The notes below the pieces were generated by a model, which saw nothing but the letters and a program-made list of their open reading frames with translations, was not told the origin of the DNA and made no database searches. From contig CAYXZQ010000043.1 of assembly GCA_964469935.1 (NCBI GenBank), forward strand, positions 1 to 14,231: 14,231 nt of DNA, given 5' to 3'. A program made the translations under genes and the position numbers. Shown here in pieces: positions 6,784 through 12,162 of the stretch (positions are counted from its first letter, which is position 1; each line of letters starts with the position of its first letter). Origin of the DNA: CAYXZQ01 sp964469935. GTDB taxonomy: Archaea > Nanobdellota > Nanobdellia > Woesearchaeales > DSVV01.

Positions 6784-8586
6784 TCAGTATTTGTTGTCGA
6801 GTATGAGCCTCGGGTATATGCAGAGGCTCTTGAACTCGTCGAGCAGAAGCTTGAACGCGTACGCGACCTCTATGAAGTTTATCTCGACATTGTCCCCGCA
6901 GATGGGGCAGTATGACCTTTTCCTCATGCTGTCATGTATGGCTATCAGCCCGCAGTTGGAGCAGACAGGGACGACTGTCTTGTCCGAGTCGAACCTCTCC
7001 TTTAGCAGCAGGCTTGCGCCGTGGGCGACGAAGGTGTCCTTCTCCATCTCCCCGAGCCTAAGTCCTCCTTCGAGCGCCCTTCCTTCAGTCGGCTGCCTCG
7101 TGAGGAGCTGTATAGGCCCTCTTGCCCTCGAATGTATCTTGTTTGCCACCATATGCTTGAGCTTGAGATAGTACATGTTGCCTATGAATATCTTCGCCTC
7201 GAACTGCTCGCCTGTCATGCCGTTGTACATGGTCTCTGTCCCGTTCTCCCTGAACCCGAGCGACTTGAGCTCGTCTCTCAGCACATCCTCGGGCTCTGAG
7301 TCGAAAGTCGTGCCGTCGATGGACCTGCCCGAGAGCGCGCCCACCTTGCCGGCGATGAGCTCTATCAGGTGCGACACTGTCATCCTTGACGGGATCCCAT
7401 GGGGCGAGAATATCAGGTCAGGTATTATCCCGCTTGCAGAGAATGGCATGTCTACCGAAGGGATGATTGCGCCGATGACGCCTTTCTGGCCGTGCCTGCT
7501 CGTGAACTTGTCGCCTATCTCAGGTATCCTCTGGTCCCTTATCCTCACCTGGACAAGCCTGTTGCCTTCCTCGTTCTCGGTCAGCAGGACGAAATCTATT
7601 ATGCCCCTCTCGCCATGCTTGATAGATGACGACGATTCCCGCCTCATGCTCGAGGCCAGGTTGTACTCGTCAAGGCTTGAGAGGAACCTCGGGGGCGACG
7701 TCTTTCCTATGACGACGTCATCCTCTGCGACCTTGGCCTCGGGGACGATTATGCCGTCCTCCTCAAGCAGCCTGTAGTCCCTCTCTGACTTGTATCCCTT
7801 GACATCCTTGTCAGGGACGCCGATCTCGTCGATGAGACCTCCTGAATACCTGAGCTCCTCTGCGATTATGGGCCTGAAATAAGTCGACCTAGCGACACCT
7901 CTCTGTATTGACGACTTGTTGAGTATGATTGCGTCCTCCATGTTATAGCCCTTGTAGCTCATGATCGCCACGACAAGGTTCTGGCCTGCCGGATGCTTGT
8001 CATAATCTGAAATCTCGTGCATGATGGTCTGGGTCAGGGGCATCTGGGGCGTCTCGAGGATGTTCACATCCATGTCCATCCTGACAAGGTAGTTTGCCGC
8101 ATAGAACCCGAGCGCATGCTTCTGGTTCTTGCTCCCTGCATTGAGCCTGGTCGACAGGAGATGGTTCCCGTAAGGGACGAGCGACGTGCAGAGGCCGAGA
8201 ATGTCGAATGCGACGACCTCCATATGAGTATGCTCAGGGGTCAGCTCATCCTCGTGGAATGCGATGAGGGCGTTCTCCTCCTCCATCGCGTCAAGGTATT
8301 CTATTATGCCCTGCTTGACCAGGTCTGACCATGATATCTCGTTCTTCTCGAGCTGGCTCCTCTGCTTCTCTGTCAGGAGCGGCTTTCCGTCCTTGACGAC
8401 CACAAGGGGCCTTCTGAGCCTGCCTTTCTGGCACTCGATGCTTATCTTCTTCTGCCCCCTGTCATAAAGCAGGTTGATGTTCTGGGACAGCGTACCCTTC
8501 CTCCTCTCGAGAAACACGCTCTCGACAAAGCTGTCAGGCTCCTCCGTGGTCCCTATGAATTTGCCGTTCAGATACACTTCATCCAT
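6784..8586 (-). CDS. rpoB1: DNA-directed RNA polymerase subunit B'
   Basis: A 600-residue C-terminal half of the split B subunit (beta homologue). It contains GYNMEDAIILNKSSIQRG, the active-site region SRHGQKGVIGAIIPSVDMPF, SPHGIPSRMTVSHLIELIAG, GRALEGGLRLGEMEKD and a C-terminal zinc site CSNC...CPICG. The frame is open to GTG at 8595, but ATG at 8586 (MDEVYLNGKFIG) is preferred: GGTGA at 8592-8596 lies 5 bases before it and contains the B'' stop TGA (8592-8594). A split B subunit is known from methanogens, halophiles and Nanoarchaeum, and argues against Thermoproteota. Confidence 0.97.
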   Translation of the reverse strand: MDEVYLNGKFIGTTEEPDSFVESVFLERRKGTLSQNINLLYDRGQKKISIECQKGRLRRPLVVVKDGKPLLTEKQRSQLEKNEISWSDLVKQGIIEYLDAMEEENALIAFHEDELTPEHTHMEVVAFDILGLCTSLVPYGNHLLSTRLNAGSKNQKHALGFYAANYLVRMDMDVNILETPQMPLTQTIMHEISDYDKHPAGQNLVVAIMSYKGYNMEDAIILNKSSIQRGVARSTYFRPIIAEELRYSGGLIDEIGVPDKDVKGYKSERDYRLLEEDGIIVPEAKVAEDDVVIGKTSPPRFLSSLDEYNLASSMRRESSSSIKHGERGIIDFVLLTENEEGNRLVQVRIRDQRIPEIGDKFTSRHGQKGVIGAIIPSVDMPFSASGIIPDLIFSPHGIPSRMTVSHLIELIAGKVGALSGRSIDGTTFDSEPEDVLRDELKSLGFRENGTETMYNGMTGEQFEAKIFIGNMYYLKLKHMVANKIHSRARGPIQLLTRQPTEGRALEGGLRLGEMEKDTFVAHGASLLLKERFDSDKTVVPVCSNCGLIAIHDSMRKRSYCPICGDNVEINFIEVAYAFKLLLDEFKSLCIYPRLILDNKY

Positions 8587-8591
8587 TTTTA

Positions 8592-10079
8592 TCACCTGAC
8601 CCCCTTGAGCCCCATGTTCTTGAGCACCTTGAGTATCTCCTGCTCGTCATCCTGCTTGGACACCTGCGACAGGAGCGAGAGGTTCTTCCTCAGGCCGATG
8701 TTCGTACCTTCCGGGGTCTCGATCGGGCAGAGCCTTCCCAGGTGTGTGCTGTGAAGCTCCCTTGCATCGAAGTTCTCCTGTGTCGCCGACAGCGGTGAAA
8801 TCACCCTCTGCAGGTGGCTCATCGTCTCGAGGAAATTGAGCCTCTGGATCCTCTGGCTGATTCCCTTCCTTCCGCCGACCCAGTTTCCTGTCGCCATTGA
8901 TGTGTAGAGTCTCTGCGTGAGAAGCTTGTCCCTTATGACCACTTTTATCGACGGGAACTTTCCCCTCTTCACTATCCTCTGGAAATTGTAGAGCATATCG
9001 CCGATGAGGACCTTGAGATTGACCCTGAACAGGTCTGAAAGCAGGTCACCGCTCATCTTGACACGCTTATTCATGTAATGGTCCTTGTCGTCCAGCGGCA
9101 GCTCGCCGTTCGACGCCTTTATGAACTTCTTGAGGAGCTTGCACAGGTTGAGGGCCTTGAAGAGCCTGTCCTCCTTCTCAGTCCCCAGGTGGGGCAGGAG
9201 GTACTTGTCCACTATCTCGCCCATCCTCTCTATCCTTATGTCTTTTGACTGGGTTATGCCTATCCTCTTGGCGATGTTGTCAAGGGCATCCTCCTCGCTC
9301 TTGAGGCTGTGGAACTCGAGCAGGTTTATGTACACGTCGTCGCTCTGTCCGCCGTCGGAGACCTGTTTCATGATATCCTCGTCCTTGACAAGGCCAAGGG
9401 CCTTGAGGACGATTACGAGCGGTATCTTCTTGACCCTCGTGAATGTTATGTAGAATATGCCGTCCTTGTGCTTCTCCATGACATGGGGTATCTTGAAAGA
9501 GCCGCGCTCGGAGAATATCTTCCCCTGGAACTTGCTCGGCCCGACCTTGGTCTTCTCGACAAGGAACTGGTTCGCCGCAAGATCCTCTATGTTTATGAGA
9601 ACCCTCTCGGTGCCGTTGATGATGAAATATCCGCCCGGATCGTAGGGGTCCTCGTTGTTTGCGACAAGCTCCTCCCTGCTGAGCTTGTTGAGGTGGCAGA
9701 ACTTGGATTTCAGCATTATAGGTATTGCTCCCACCTGCGTCACGAAAGACTCGCGCTGGATGCCGTTTATATGCGCGCTGACTTCTATATAGCACGGGGC
9801 AGAGTAGCTTATCTTCCTGAGCCTTGCCTCGATGGGGAATATCGGCCTCTTCGAGCCGTCTGCCTCGGTTATCTCCGGCTTTGTCACCCATATCTTGTCG
9901 AGCCTTATCTTGAACTCGTCAATATTGTGCGGGATGATGGTCGGCTCGATTATCTTGTTCTCGTTGATGATCGACTGGAGCTCATGCTCAATGAAATAAT
10001 TAAAAGATTCTATGTCCGATTCGACGAGCGAGTGCTCGTTGAAATACTTCTTTATCAGGGTTTTTGATGTCTTATTCAT
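8592..10079 (-). CDS. rpoB2: DNA-directed RNA polymerase subunit B''
   Basis: A 495-residue N-terminal half of the split B subunit, forming the protrusion and lobe of the polymerase. Visible family features are PIFPIEARLRKISYSAPCYIE near residue 80, DPYDPGGYFIINGTERVLIN (around 144-163), KRVKMSGDLLSDLFRVNLKV, and near the end LHSTHLGRLCPIETPEGTNI, which in fused B subunits continues into the fork. The ATG at 10079 overlaps the last codons of rpoH by eight bases (AATGAATAA), with AGGTG 8 bases upstream. The chain ends where B' begins, so this is the normal split and not a frameshift. Confidence 0.97.
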   Translation of the reverse strand: MNKTSKTLIKKYFNEHSLVESDIESFNYFIEHELQSIINENKIIEPTIIPHNIDEFKIRLDKIWVTKPEITEADGSKRPIFPIEARLRKISYSAPCYIEVSAHINGIQRESFVTQVGAIPIMLKSKFCHLNKLSREELVANNEDPYDPGGYFIINGTERVLINIEDLAANQFLVEKTKVGPSKFQGKIFSERGSFKIPHVMEKHKDGIFYITFTRVKKIPLVIVLKALGLVKDEDIMKQVSDGGQSDDVYINLLEFHSLKSEEDALDNIAKRIGITQSKDIRIERMGEIVDKYLLPHLGTEKEDRLFKALNLCKLLKKFIKASNGELPLDDKDHYMNKRVKMSGDLLSDLFRVNLKVLIGDMLYNFQRIVKRGKFPSIKVVIRDKLLTQRLYTSMATGNWVGGRKGISQRIQRLNFLETMSHLQRVISPLSATQENFDARELHSTHLGRLCPIETPEGTNIGLRKNLSLLSQVSKQDDEQEILKVLKNMGLKGVR

Positions 10080-10326
10080 TTACAACGCACCTGTAATACA
10101 CTGCCTCTCCAGCAGTCCGGCTAGGCCTGACGATCTTTATGACGTCACCGACGCTAACGTTCAGGAACTGGACTATCGGGTCCTTTGCCGATATCTTGGG
10201 CAGCTCTTTTATGGTTATGCTGAGCTTCTTTAGAAGGTCGTTCTTGTCTTTCTGGCTCAGCTTTGAGTGCTTGGGTACAAGCACGTGGGTCCTAACATCG
10301 AAACTGACTTTTTTGTTCTTTGCCAT
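10072..10326 (-). CDS. rpoH: DNA-directed RNA polymerase subunit H
   Basis: An 84-residue subunit homologous to the C-terminal domain of eukaryotic RPB5, which contacts downstream DNA. The conserved HVLVPKHSKLSQKDKNDLL, LPKISAKDPIVQFLNVSVGD and VIKIVRPSRTAGEAVYYRCV are all present. AGGAGA at 10335-10340 with an 8-base spacer is the ribosome binding site. It is the first protein gene of the polymerase operon; the last codons overlap the rpoB2 start. A real leader is therefore needed, so transcription must begin well upstream, perhaps on the tRNA side. Confidence 0.97.
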   Translation of the reverse strand: MAKNKKVSFDVRTHVLVPKHSKLSQKDKNDLLKKLSITIKELPKISAKDPIVQFLNVSVGDVIKIVRPSRTAGEAVYYRCVVNE

Positions 10327-10382
10327 CTGAAGTTTCTCCTTTTATATTTGCCAGGGTGCAAAAACCAGGTTGACACCCCCCT

Positions 10383-10398
10383 GCTCCGCTGCCGGAGC
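10383..10398 (-). other. GC-rich hairpin between tRNA-Lys and rpoH
   Basis: GCTCCG (10383-10388) and CGGAGC (10393-10398) form a perfect 6-base-pair stem with a four-base loop. It lies 18 bases beyond the tRNA-Lys 3' end, in the short non-coding stretch 10327-10415. A second, weaker pairing GGGTG/CACCC lies closer to rpoH. It could help 3' processing of the tRNA or be part of the rpoH leader. There is no T-run after it on the minus strand, so it is not a typical terminator. Confidence 0.35.
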
Positions 10399-10415
10399 GA
10401 ACTGTTGAACCTTAA

Positions 10416-10503
10416 TGGGCCCGACGAGGTTCGAACTCGCGACCACTCGATCCCTTCCGGAATGTTAAAAGTCGAGTGCTCTACCAGGCTGAGCTACGGG
10501 CCC
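10416..10503 (-). tRNA. tRNA-Lys (TTT) with anticodon-loop intron
   Basis: Reading the minus strand from 10503, acceptor GGGCCCG pairs perfectly with CGGGCCC; the D-arm is GTAGCTCAGCCTGGTAGAGC-like, the anticodon stem CTCGA/TCGAG holds loop CTTTTAA (anticodon TTT at 10467-10469), and the T-arm is GCGAG-TTCGAAC-CTCGT, with discriminator A73. A 14-base intron (10452-10465) interrupts the loop after position 37, the canonical archaeal site. The mature length is 74 bases and CCA is not encoded. It decodes AAA/AAG. Confidence 0.93.
10452..10465 (-). other. tRNA-Lys intron, 14 bases, position 37/38
   Basis: The minus-strand intron ACATTCCGGAAGGG is very short and contains the palindrome TTCCGGAA. 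AAGG of the intron can pair with CTTT of the anticodon loop, giving a reduced bulge-helix-bulge for the splicing endonuclease. Boundaries could shift by one base, because an A flanks both junctions. Confidence 0.8.
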
Positions 10504-10504
10504 G

Positions 10505-10560
10505 TTAAAGATTTGGGACCGTATCCCAGATGCTCCAGGTTCAATGTCCCAAATCCTTAA
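10505..10560. repeat. Long hairpin filling the tRNA-Asp/tRNA-Lys spacer
   Basis: GATTTGGGAC (10510-10519) and GTCCCAAATC (10546-10555) are a perfect 10-base inverted repeat, extended past one A/C mismatch by TTAA (10505-10508) and TTAA (10557-10560): 14 of 15 pairs. The stem leaves a 26-base apical part (10520-10545) with weak internal pairing. It occupies practically the whole spacer between the two tRNA genes (10504-10562). It may act in separating the tRNAs from a joint precursor or be a small RNA. No known RNA family is recognised. Confidence 0.75.
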
Positions 10561-10562
10561 TA

Positions 10563-10683
10563 CGCCCTGGCCGGGACTTTCTAACGACCTCCTTTTTGCG
10601 TAAAAAAGGCAAATAGTCGTTTTTCGAACCCGGGTCGAAGCCTCGACAGGGCTTCATGATAGGCCGGACTACACTACCAGGGC
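10563..10683 (-). tRNA. tRNA-Asp (GTC) with T-loop intron
   Basis: Reading the minus strand from 10683, acceptor GCCCTGG pairs with CCAGGGC; the D-arm GTGTAGTCCGGCCTATCAT matches archaeal tRNA-Asp, including the U13/U22 mismatch; anticodon stem AAGCC/GGCTT holds loop CTGTCGA (anticodon GTC at 10645-10647). T-stem CCGGG/CCCGG is present, and the T-loop becomes the canonical TTCGAAT only after removal of a 46-base intron (10577-10622). The discriminator is G73, as in tRNA-Asp. The mature length is 75 bases and CCA is not encoded. A general search tool may miss or misplace this gene because of the T-loop intron. Confidence 0.9.
10577..10622 (-). other. tRNA-Asp intron, 46 bases, T-loop position 59/60
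   Basis: The insertion splits the T-loop between TTCGAA and T. Its ends pair (AACGAC with GTCGTT), and an inner stem CCTTTTT/AAAAAGG closes a five-base loop. Next to the exon, TTC of the T-loop pairs with GAA of the intron, leaving bulges GAAA and AGT: a relaxed bulge-helix-bulge, as required by archaeal tRNA splicing endonuclease. Introns at 59/60 are known but uncommon outside Thermoproteales. Confidence 0.82.
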
Positions 10684-10702
10684 TTTTAGGCTATACTACG
10701 CT

Positions 10703-10774
10703 AAAAATCCTTCTATAATTAAAATAAGCACAAATTGGCCTTGTCTTTTGATTTTGCGCCCTAGAAGGATTTTT
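10703..10774. repeat. 13-base perfect inverted repeat with nested stems upstream of tRNA-Asp
   Basis: AAAAATCCTTCTA (10703-10715) and TAGAAGGATTTTT (10762-10774) are perfectly complementary. Inside, AAAAT/ATTTT (10721-10725, 10751-10755) and ACAA/TTGT (10730-10733, 10741-10744) continue the stem to a 7-base loop. The structure begins 20 bases before the tRNA-Asp 5' end. The arm sequence also contains a minus-strand TATA-like stretch (TTTTAATTATA around 10712-10722) at the right distance for a tRNA-Asp start, so it may be promoter-associated, or it may be a separate small structured RNA. Confidence 0.7.
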
Positions 10775-10802
10775 CATAGTTGACTTCTAACTTTTTTTTC
10801 TC

Positions 10803-10810
10803 TTTATAAA
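10803..10810 (-). promoter_or_regulatory. TATA box candidate for the tRNA-Asp side transcript
   Basis: TTTATAAA is palindromic, so its strand is ambiguous. On the minus strand it would start transcription near 10780, just before the 13-base inverted repeat, and read into tRNA-Asp, tRNA-Lys and possibly the rpoH operon. On the plus strand the nearest gene is more than 120 bases away and has its own better-placed TATA box. Confidence 0.4.
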
Positions 10811-10828
10811 CATTACTGTTTTTGAGTT

Positions 10829-10890
10829 GTGACCGCCAACGGCAGCCCCTTTGCAATATTAACTGCCCGGCAAGCCGACCTTCGGTATTG
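10829..10890. other. GC-rich patch between two AT-rich promoters, possibly structured
   Basis: About 60 bases of GC-rich sequence lie between TATA boxes at 10803 and 10901. Several short perfect pairings are present: GGCAG/CTGCC (10841-10845, 10863-10867), CGGC/GCCG (10868-10877), CCGA/TCGG (10875-10878, 10882-10885) and CAATA/TATTG (10854-10858, 10886-10890). They cannot all form together. No open frame or known RNA family is recognised. Confidence 0.3.
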
Positions 10891-10898
10891 AAATCCAA

Positions 10899-10912
10899 AA
10901 TATATATATATT
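10899..10912 (+). promoter_or_regulatory. TATA box of the PHP gene
   Basis: A run of alternating T and A (AATATATATATATT) is centred about 29 bases before the ATG at 10934. With the usual spacing, transcription would start at or a few bases before the start codon, giving a leaderless or nearly leaderless message; no ribosome binding site is visible. Confidence 0.6.
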
Positions 10913-10933
10913 AATTAACTTTTGCTTTAATCC

Positions 10934-11845
10934 ATGGAAAAGCACCGCGTATTCTTCCACAAGCCGAATCTTGAGCTTTTCCACAGCATGGGGCTCTCGA
11001 GCGTCGACATGCATTTCCACACGAGGTTCTCTGACAGCTACACGCGGGTCTCGACAATCATAAAAAAGGCAAGGAAGAAGAAGATGGGCGTGGCGATAAC
11101 AGACCACAATACCATCGAGGGAAGCATAAAGGCAAGCAAAAACAACATGGGCGTGATGGTCATCCCGGGAATCGAGATAAGCTGCATCGAAGGCCCTCAT
11201 ATCCTGCTGTATTTCTATACCATCGATGAGCTCAAGGAGTTCCACGACAAGCACATAGAGCCGAAAAAGCAGGGAAACCCGTACATGGCAGTGAAACTGT
11301 CAGTCGAGGAATTGCTGGAAAAAACAAAGGATTTCAGCTGCATCAGGGTAGCTGCACACCCTTACGGATTTGCCATCGCCAACCAGGGCCTGCTAAAAAG
11401 CGTCCACAAGCAGTATATCGACGGGAAGGTGTTCGATGACATCGATTCTATGGAGGTCATCTGCGGGGGCATGACCAGGCGGCTGAACAGGAAGGCGGAG
11501 AGGAAGGCGGAGGAGCTTGGCAAGGGCTTTACAGGAGGCTCAGACGGGCATACCATCTTCGAGCTCGGTAAGGTCGTGACGAGCAGCTATGCCCATGACA
11601 CAGAGAGCTTCCTCCAGAGCATAGCCAGGAAGAAGAATTTCGTCATCGGCACTGAGATCAGGACACTGCCAAAACTGCTGCACGGGACAAACGTGATGTC
11701 GAGGCACATGAGGTATGCAGTCCCCTCCCTAAGGATGCAGTACCAGATGAACAAGGGCAGGGTGAAGAACATGCCGGCAAAGCTGAAGAGAGGCTCAGCG
11801 GCGATAAGGGAAAGGTTCAGAAGCATGAGGAACGGCAAAGATTAA
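10934..11845 (+). CDS. PHP-domain metal-dependent phosphoesterase
   Basis: A 303-residue protein with a complete set of PHP metal ligands: DMHFH (H27, H29), ITDHNT (D57, H58), PGIEIS (E81), AAHPYG (H142) and GSDGHT (D204, H206). PHP proteins hydrolyse phosphoester bonds, with substrates from small phosphates to nucleic acid ends. After the domain, from about residue 240, comes a basic region rich in K, R and M (for example RYAVPSLRMQYQMNKGRVKN), which could bind nucleic acid or a membrane surface. The start is supported by the TATA box about 29 bases upstream. It stands alone between tRNA genes. Substrate unknown. Confidence 0.88.
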   Translation: MEKHRVFFHKPNLELFHSMGLSSVDMHFHTRFSDSYTRVSTIIKKARKKKMGVAITDHNTIEGSIKASKNNMGVMVIPGIEISCIEGPHILLYFYTIDELKEFHDKHIEPKKQGNPYMAVKLSVEELLEKTKDFSCIRVAAHPYGFAIANQGLLKSVHKQYIDGKVFDDIDSMEVICGGMTRRLNRKAERKAEELGKGFTGGSDGHTIFELGKVVTSSYAHDTESFLQSIARKKNFVIGTEIRTLPKLLHGTNVMSRHMRYAVPSLRMQYQMNKGRVKNMPAKLKRGSAAIRERFRSMRNGKD

Positions 11846-11856
11846 GTTTTTTATAT
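11846..11856 (+). terminator. T-run after PHP gene
   Basis: Six T residues (11847-11852) follow directly after the TAA stop. This is the simple T-run signal used by archaeal RNA polymerase. Confidence 0.4.
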
Positions 11857-11873
11857 TGGTATGAAAATCTGAT

Positions 11874-11881
11874 TCTATATC
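11874..11881 (+). promoter_or_regulatory. TATA box of tRNA-Arg
   Basis: TCTATATC is centred 25 bases before the tRNA 5' end at 11902. A second TATA-like sequence directly in front of the tRNA (11892-11899) is too close to serve as promoter. Confidence 0.45.
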
Positions 11882-11901
11882 ATGTCAACCATTATATACA
11901 C

Positions 11902-11993
11902 GCCCCTGTAGTCTAGCCTGGAGGCATTGTGCCGGGCTTATAGGACGCACCGTTGCGGACGGCGTAACCCGGGTTCGAATCCCGGCAGGGGCG
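11902..11993 (+). tRNA. tRNA-Arg (GCG) with D-loop intron; 3' end used as repeat unit
   Basis: Acceptor GCCCCTG pairs with CAGGGGC; D-stem GTCT pairs with GGAC once an 18-base D-loop insertion (11923-11940) is removed, leaving the canonical loop AGCCTGGATA. Anticodon stem CACCG/CGGCG holds loop TTGCGGA (anticodon GCG at 11955-11957), and the T-arm is CCGGG-TTCGAAT-CCCGG. G73 fits arginine. Mature length 74 bases; CCA not encoded. Oddity: A28 faces C42 in the anticodon stem, the only mismatch. The last 14 bases of the gene recur twice downstream. Confidence 0.85.
11923..11940 (+). other. tRNA-Arg intron, 18 bases, D-loop
   Basis: GGCATTGTGCCGGGCTTA sits between AGCCTGGA and TAGGAC; boundaries may slide by one base. 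GGCA/TGCC form an internal stem with loop TTG, and GGCT of the intron pairs with AGCC of the D-loop, leaving bulges on opposite strands: a bulge-helix-bulge arrangement. Removal restores a normal D-arm. Confidence 0.75.
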
Positions 11994-12002
11994 TATTATT
12001 TC
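11980..12002 (+). repeat. att-like repeat copy 1 (inside tRNA-Arg 3' end)
   Basis: The 23-base core runs from T60 of the tRNA (TCCCGGCAGGGGCG) nine bases past its end (TATTATTTC). It is identical at 12099-12121 and 13154-13176. With copy 2 it shares 26 bases (from 11977) and with copy 3 24 bases (to 12003). tRNA 3' ends are the usual target of archaeal and bacterial integrases, and the repeat ends where such att cores typically do. Confidence 0.85.
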
Positions 12003-12015
12003 TTCGAAATAATAC
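11993..12015. terminator. Hairpin after tRNA-Arg
   Basis: GTATTATTTC (11993-12002) and GAAATAATAC (12006-12015) form a perfect 10-pair stem with loop TTC, beginning at the last base of the tRNA. It could act in tRNA 3' processing or termination. The left arm is part of the repeat core; the right arm is unique to the first segment, so only copy 1 has the hairpin. Confidence 0.55.
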
Positions 12016-12098
12016 CAATCCCGCCAGAATTCGAACATCCTGCGAAAACCTATAGGTTTTCTTGGACCCCTTGCTCACTTTCAGTGAGCTTCAGGGAA
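12016..12098. other. 119-base segment between att-like copies 1 and 2
   Basis: There is no open reading frame. It contains the perfect 16-base palindrome AAAACCTATAGGTTTT (12046-12061), the hairpin GCTCAC/GTGAGC (12073-12078, 12084-12089) and, at 12017-12028, CAATCCCGCCAG, close to the repeat start AATCCCGGCAG and possibly a decayed fourth copy. It looks like the remnant of an earlier insertion or a minimal element. Confidence 0.5.
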
Positions 12099-12121
12099 TC
12101 CCGGCAGGGGCGTATTATTTC
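12099..12121 (+). repeat. att-like repeat copy 2
   Basis: It has the same 23-base core as copy 1. Upstream it reads GGGAA where the tRNA has T-loop bases, giving GGGAATCCC; copy 3 reads GGGATTCCC at the same place. Copies 2 and 3 thus share 28 bases with a single difference (from 12094 and 13149) and look like the two ends of one element. Confidence 0.85.
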
Positions 12122-12127
12122 AAAAAA

Positions 12128-12137
12128 ATTTTAATAG
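12128..12137 (+). promoter_or_regulatory. TATA box of the DUF4190-like gene
   Basis: AATTTTAATA is centred about 30 bases before the ATG at 12163, immediately after att-like copy 2. The message would be leaderless or nearly so; no ribosome binding site is seen. Confidence 0.45.
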
Positions 12138-12162
12138 ACTTTGTTCATTCTTGTTTCTTATA

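Noticed and set aside
8584..8596. B''/B' boundary as a frameshift breaking a single B subunit
   Set aside because: B' has its own ribosome binding site and ATG, and the split lies where it does in other archaea with B' and B''.
10341..10349. AAATATAAA on the minus strand as rpoH promoter
   Set aside because: It would start transcription within the first codons of rpoH, losing the start codon and the ribosome binding site.
10405..10544. 7-base complementarity (TTGAACC / GGTTCAA) on both sides of tRNA-Lys
   Set aside because: Short, not extended by flanking bases, and competes with the stronger spacer hairpin.
11902..11993. Alternative fold of tRNA-Arg with D-stem GTCT/AGGC and an intron in the anticodon loop (stem TGCCG/CGGCG)
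   Set aside because: It leaves four bases before the anticodon stem and no T33 in the loop; the D-loop intron model restores all conserved positions except one pair.
12151..12162. In-frame TTG start four codons before the DUF4190-like ATG
   Set aside because: No ribosome binding site, and the TATA spacing and signal-peptide layout favour the ATG at 12163.
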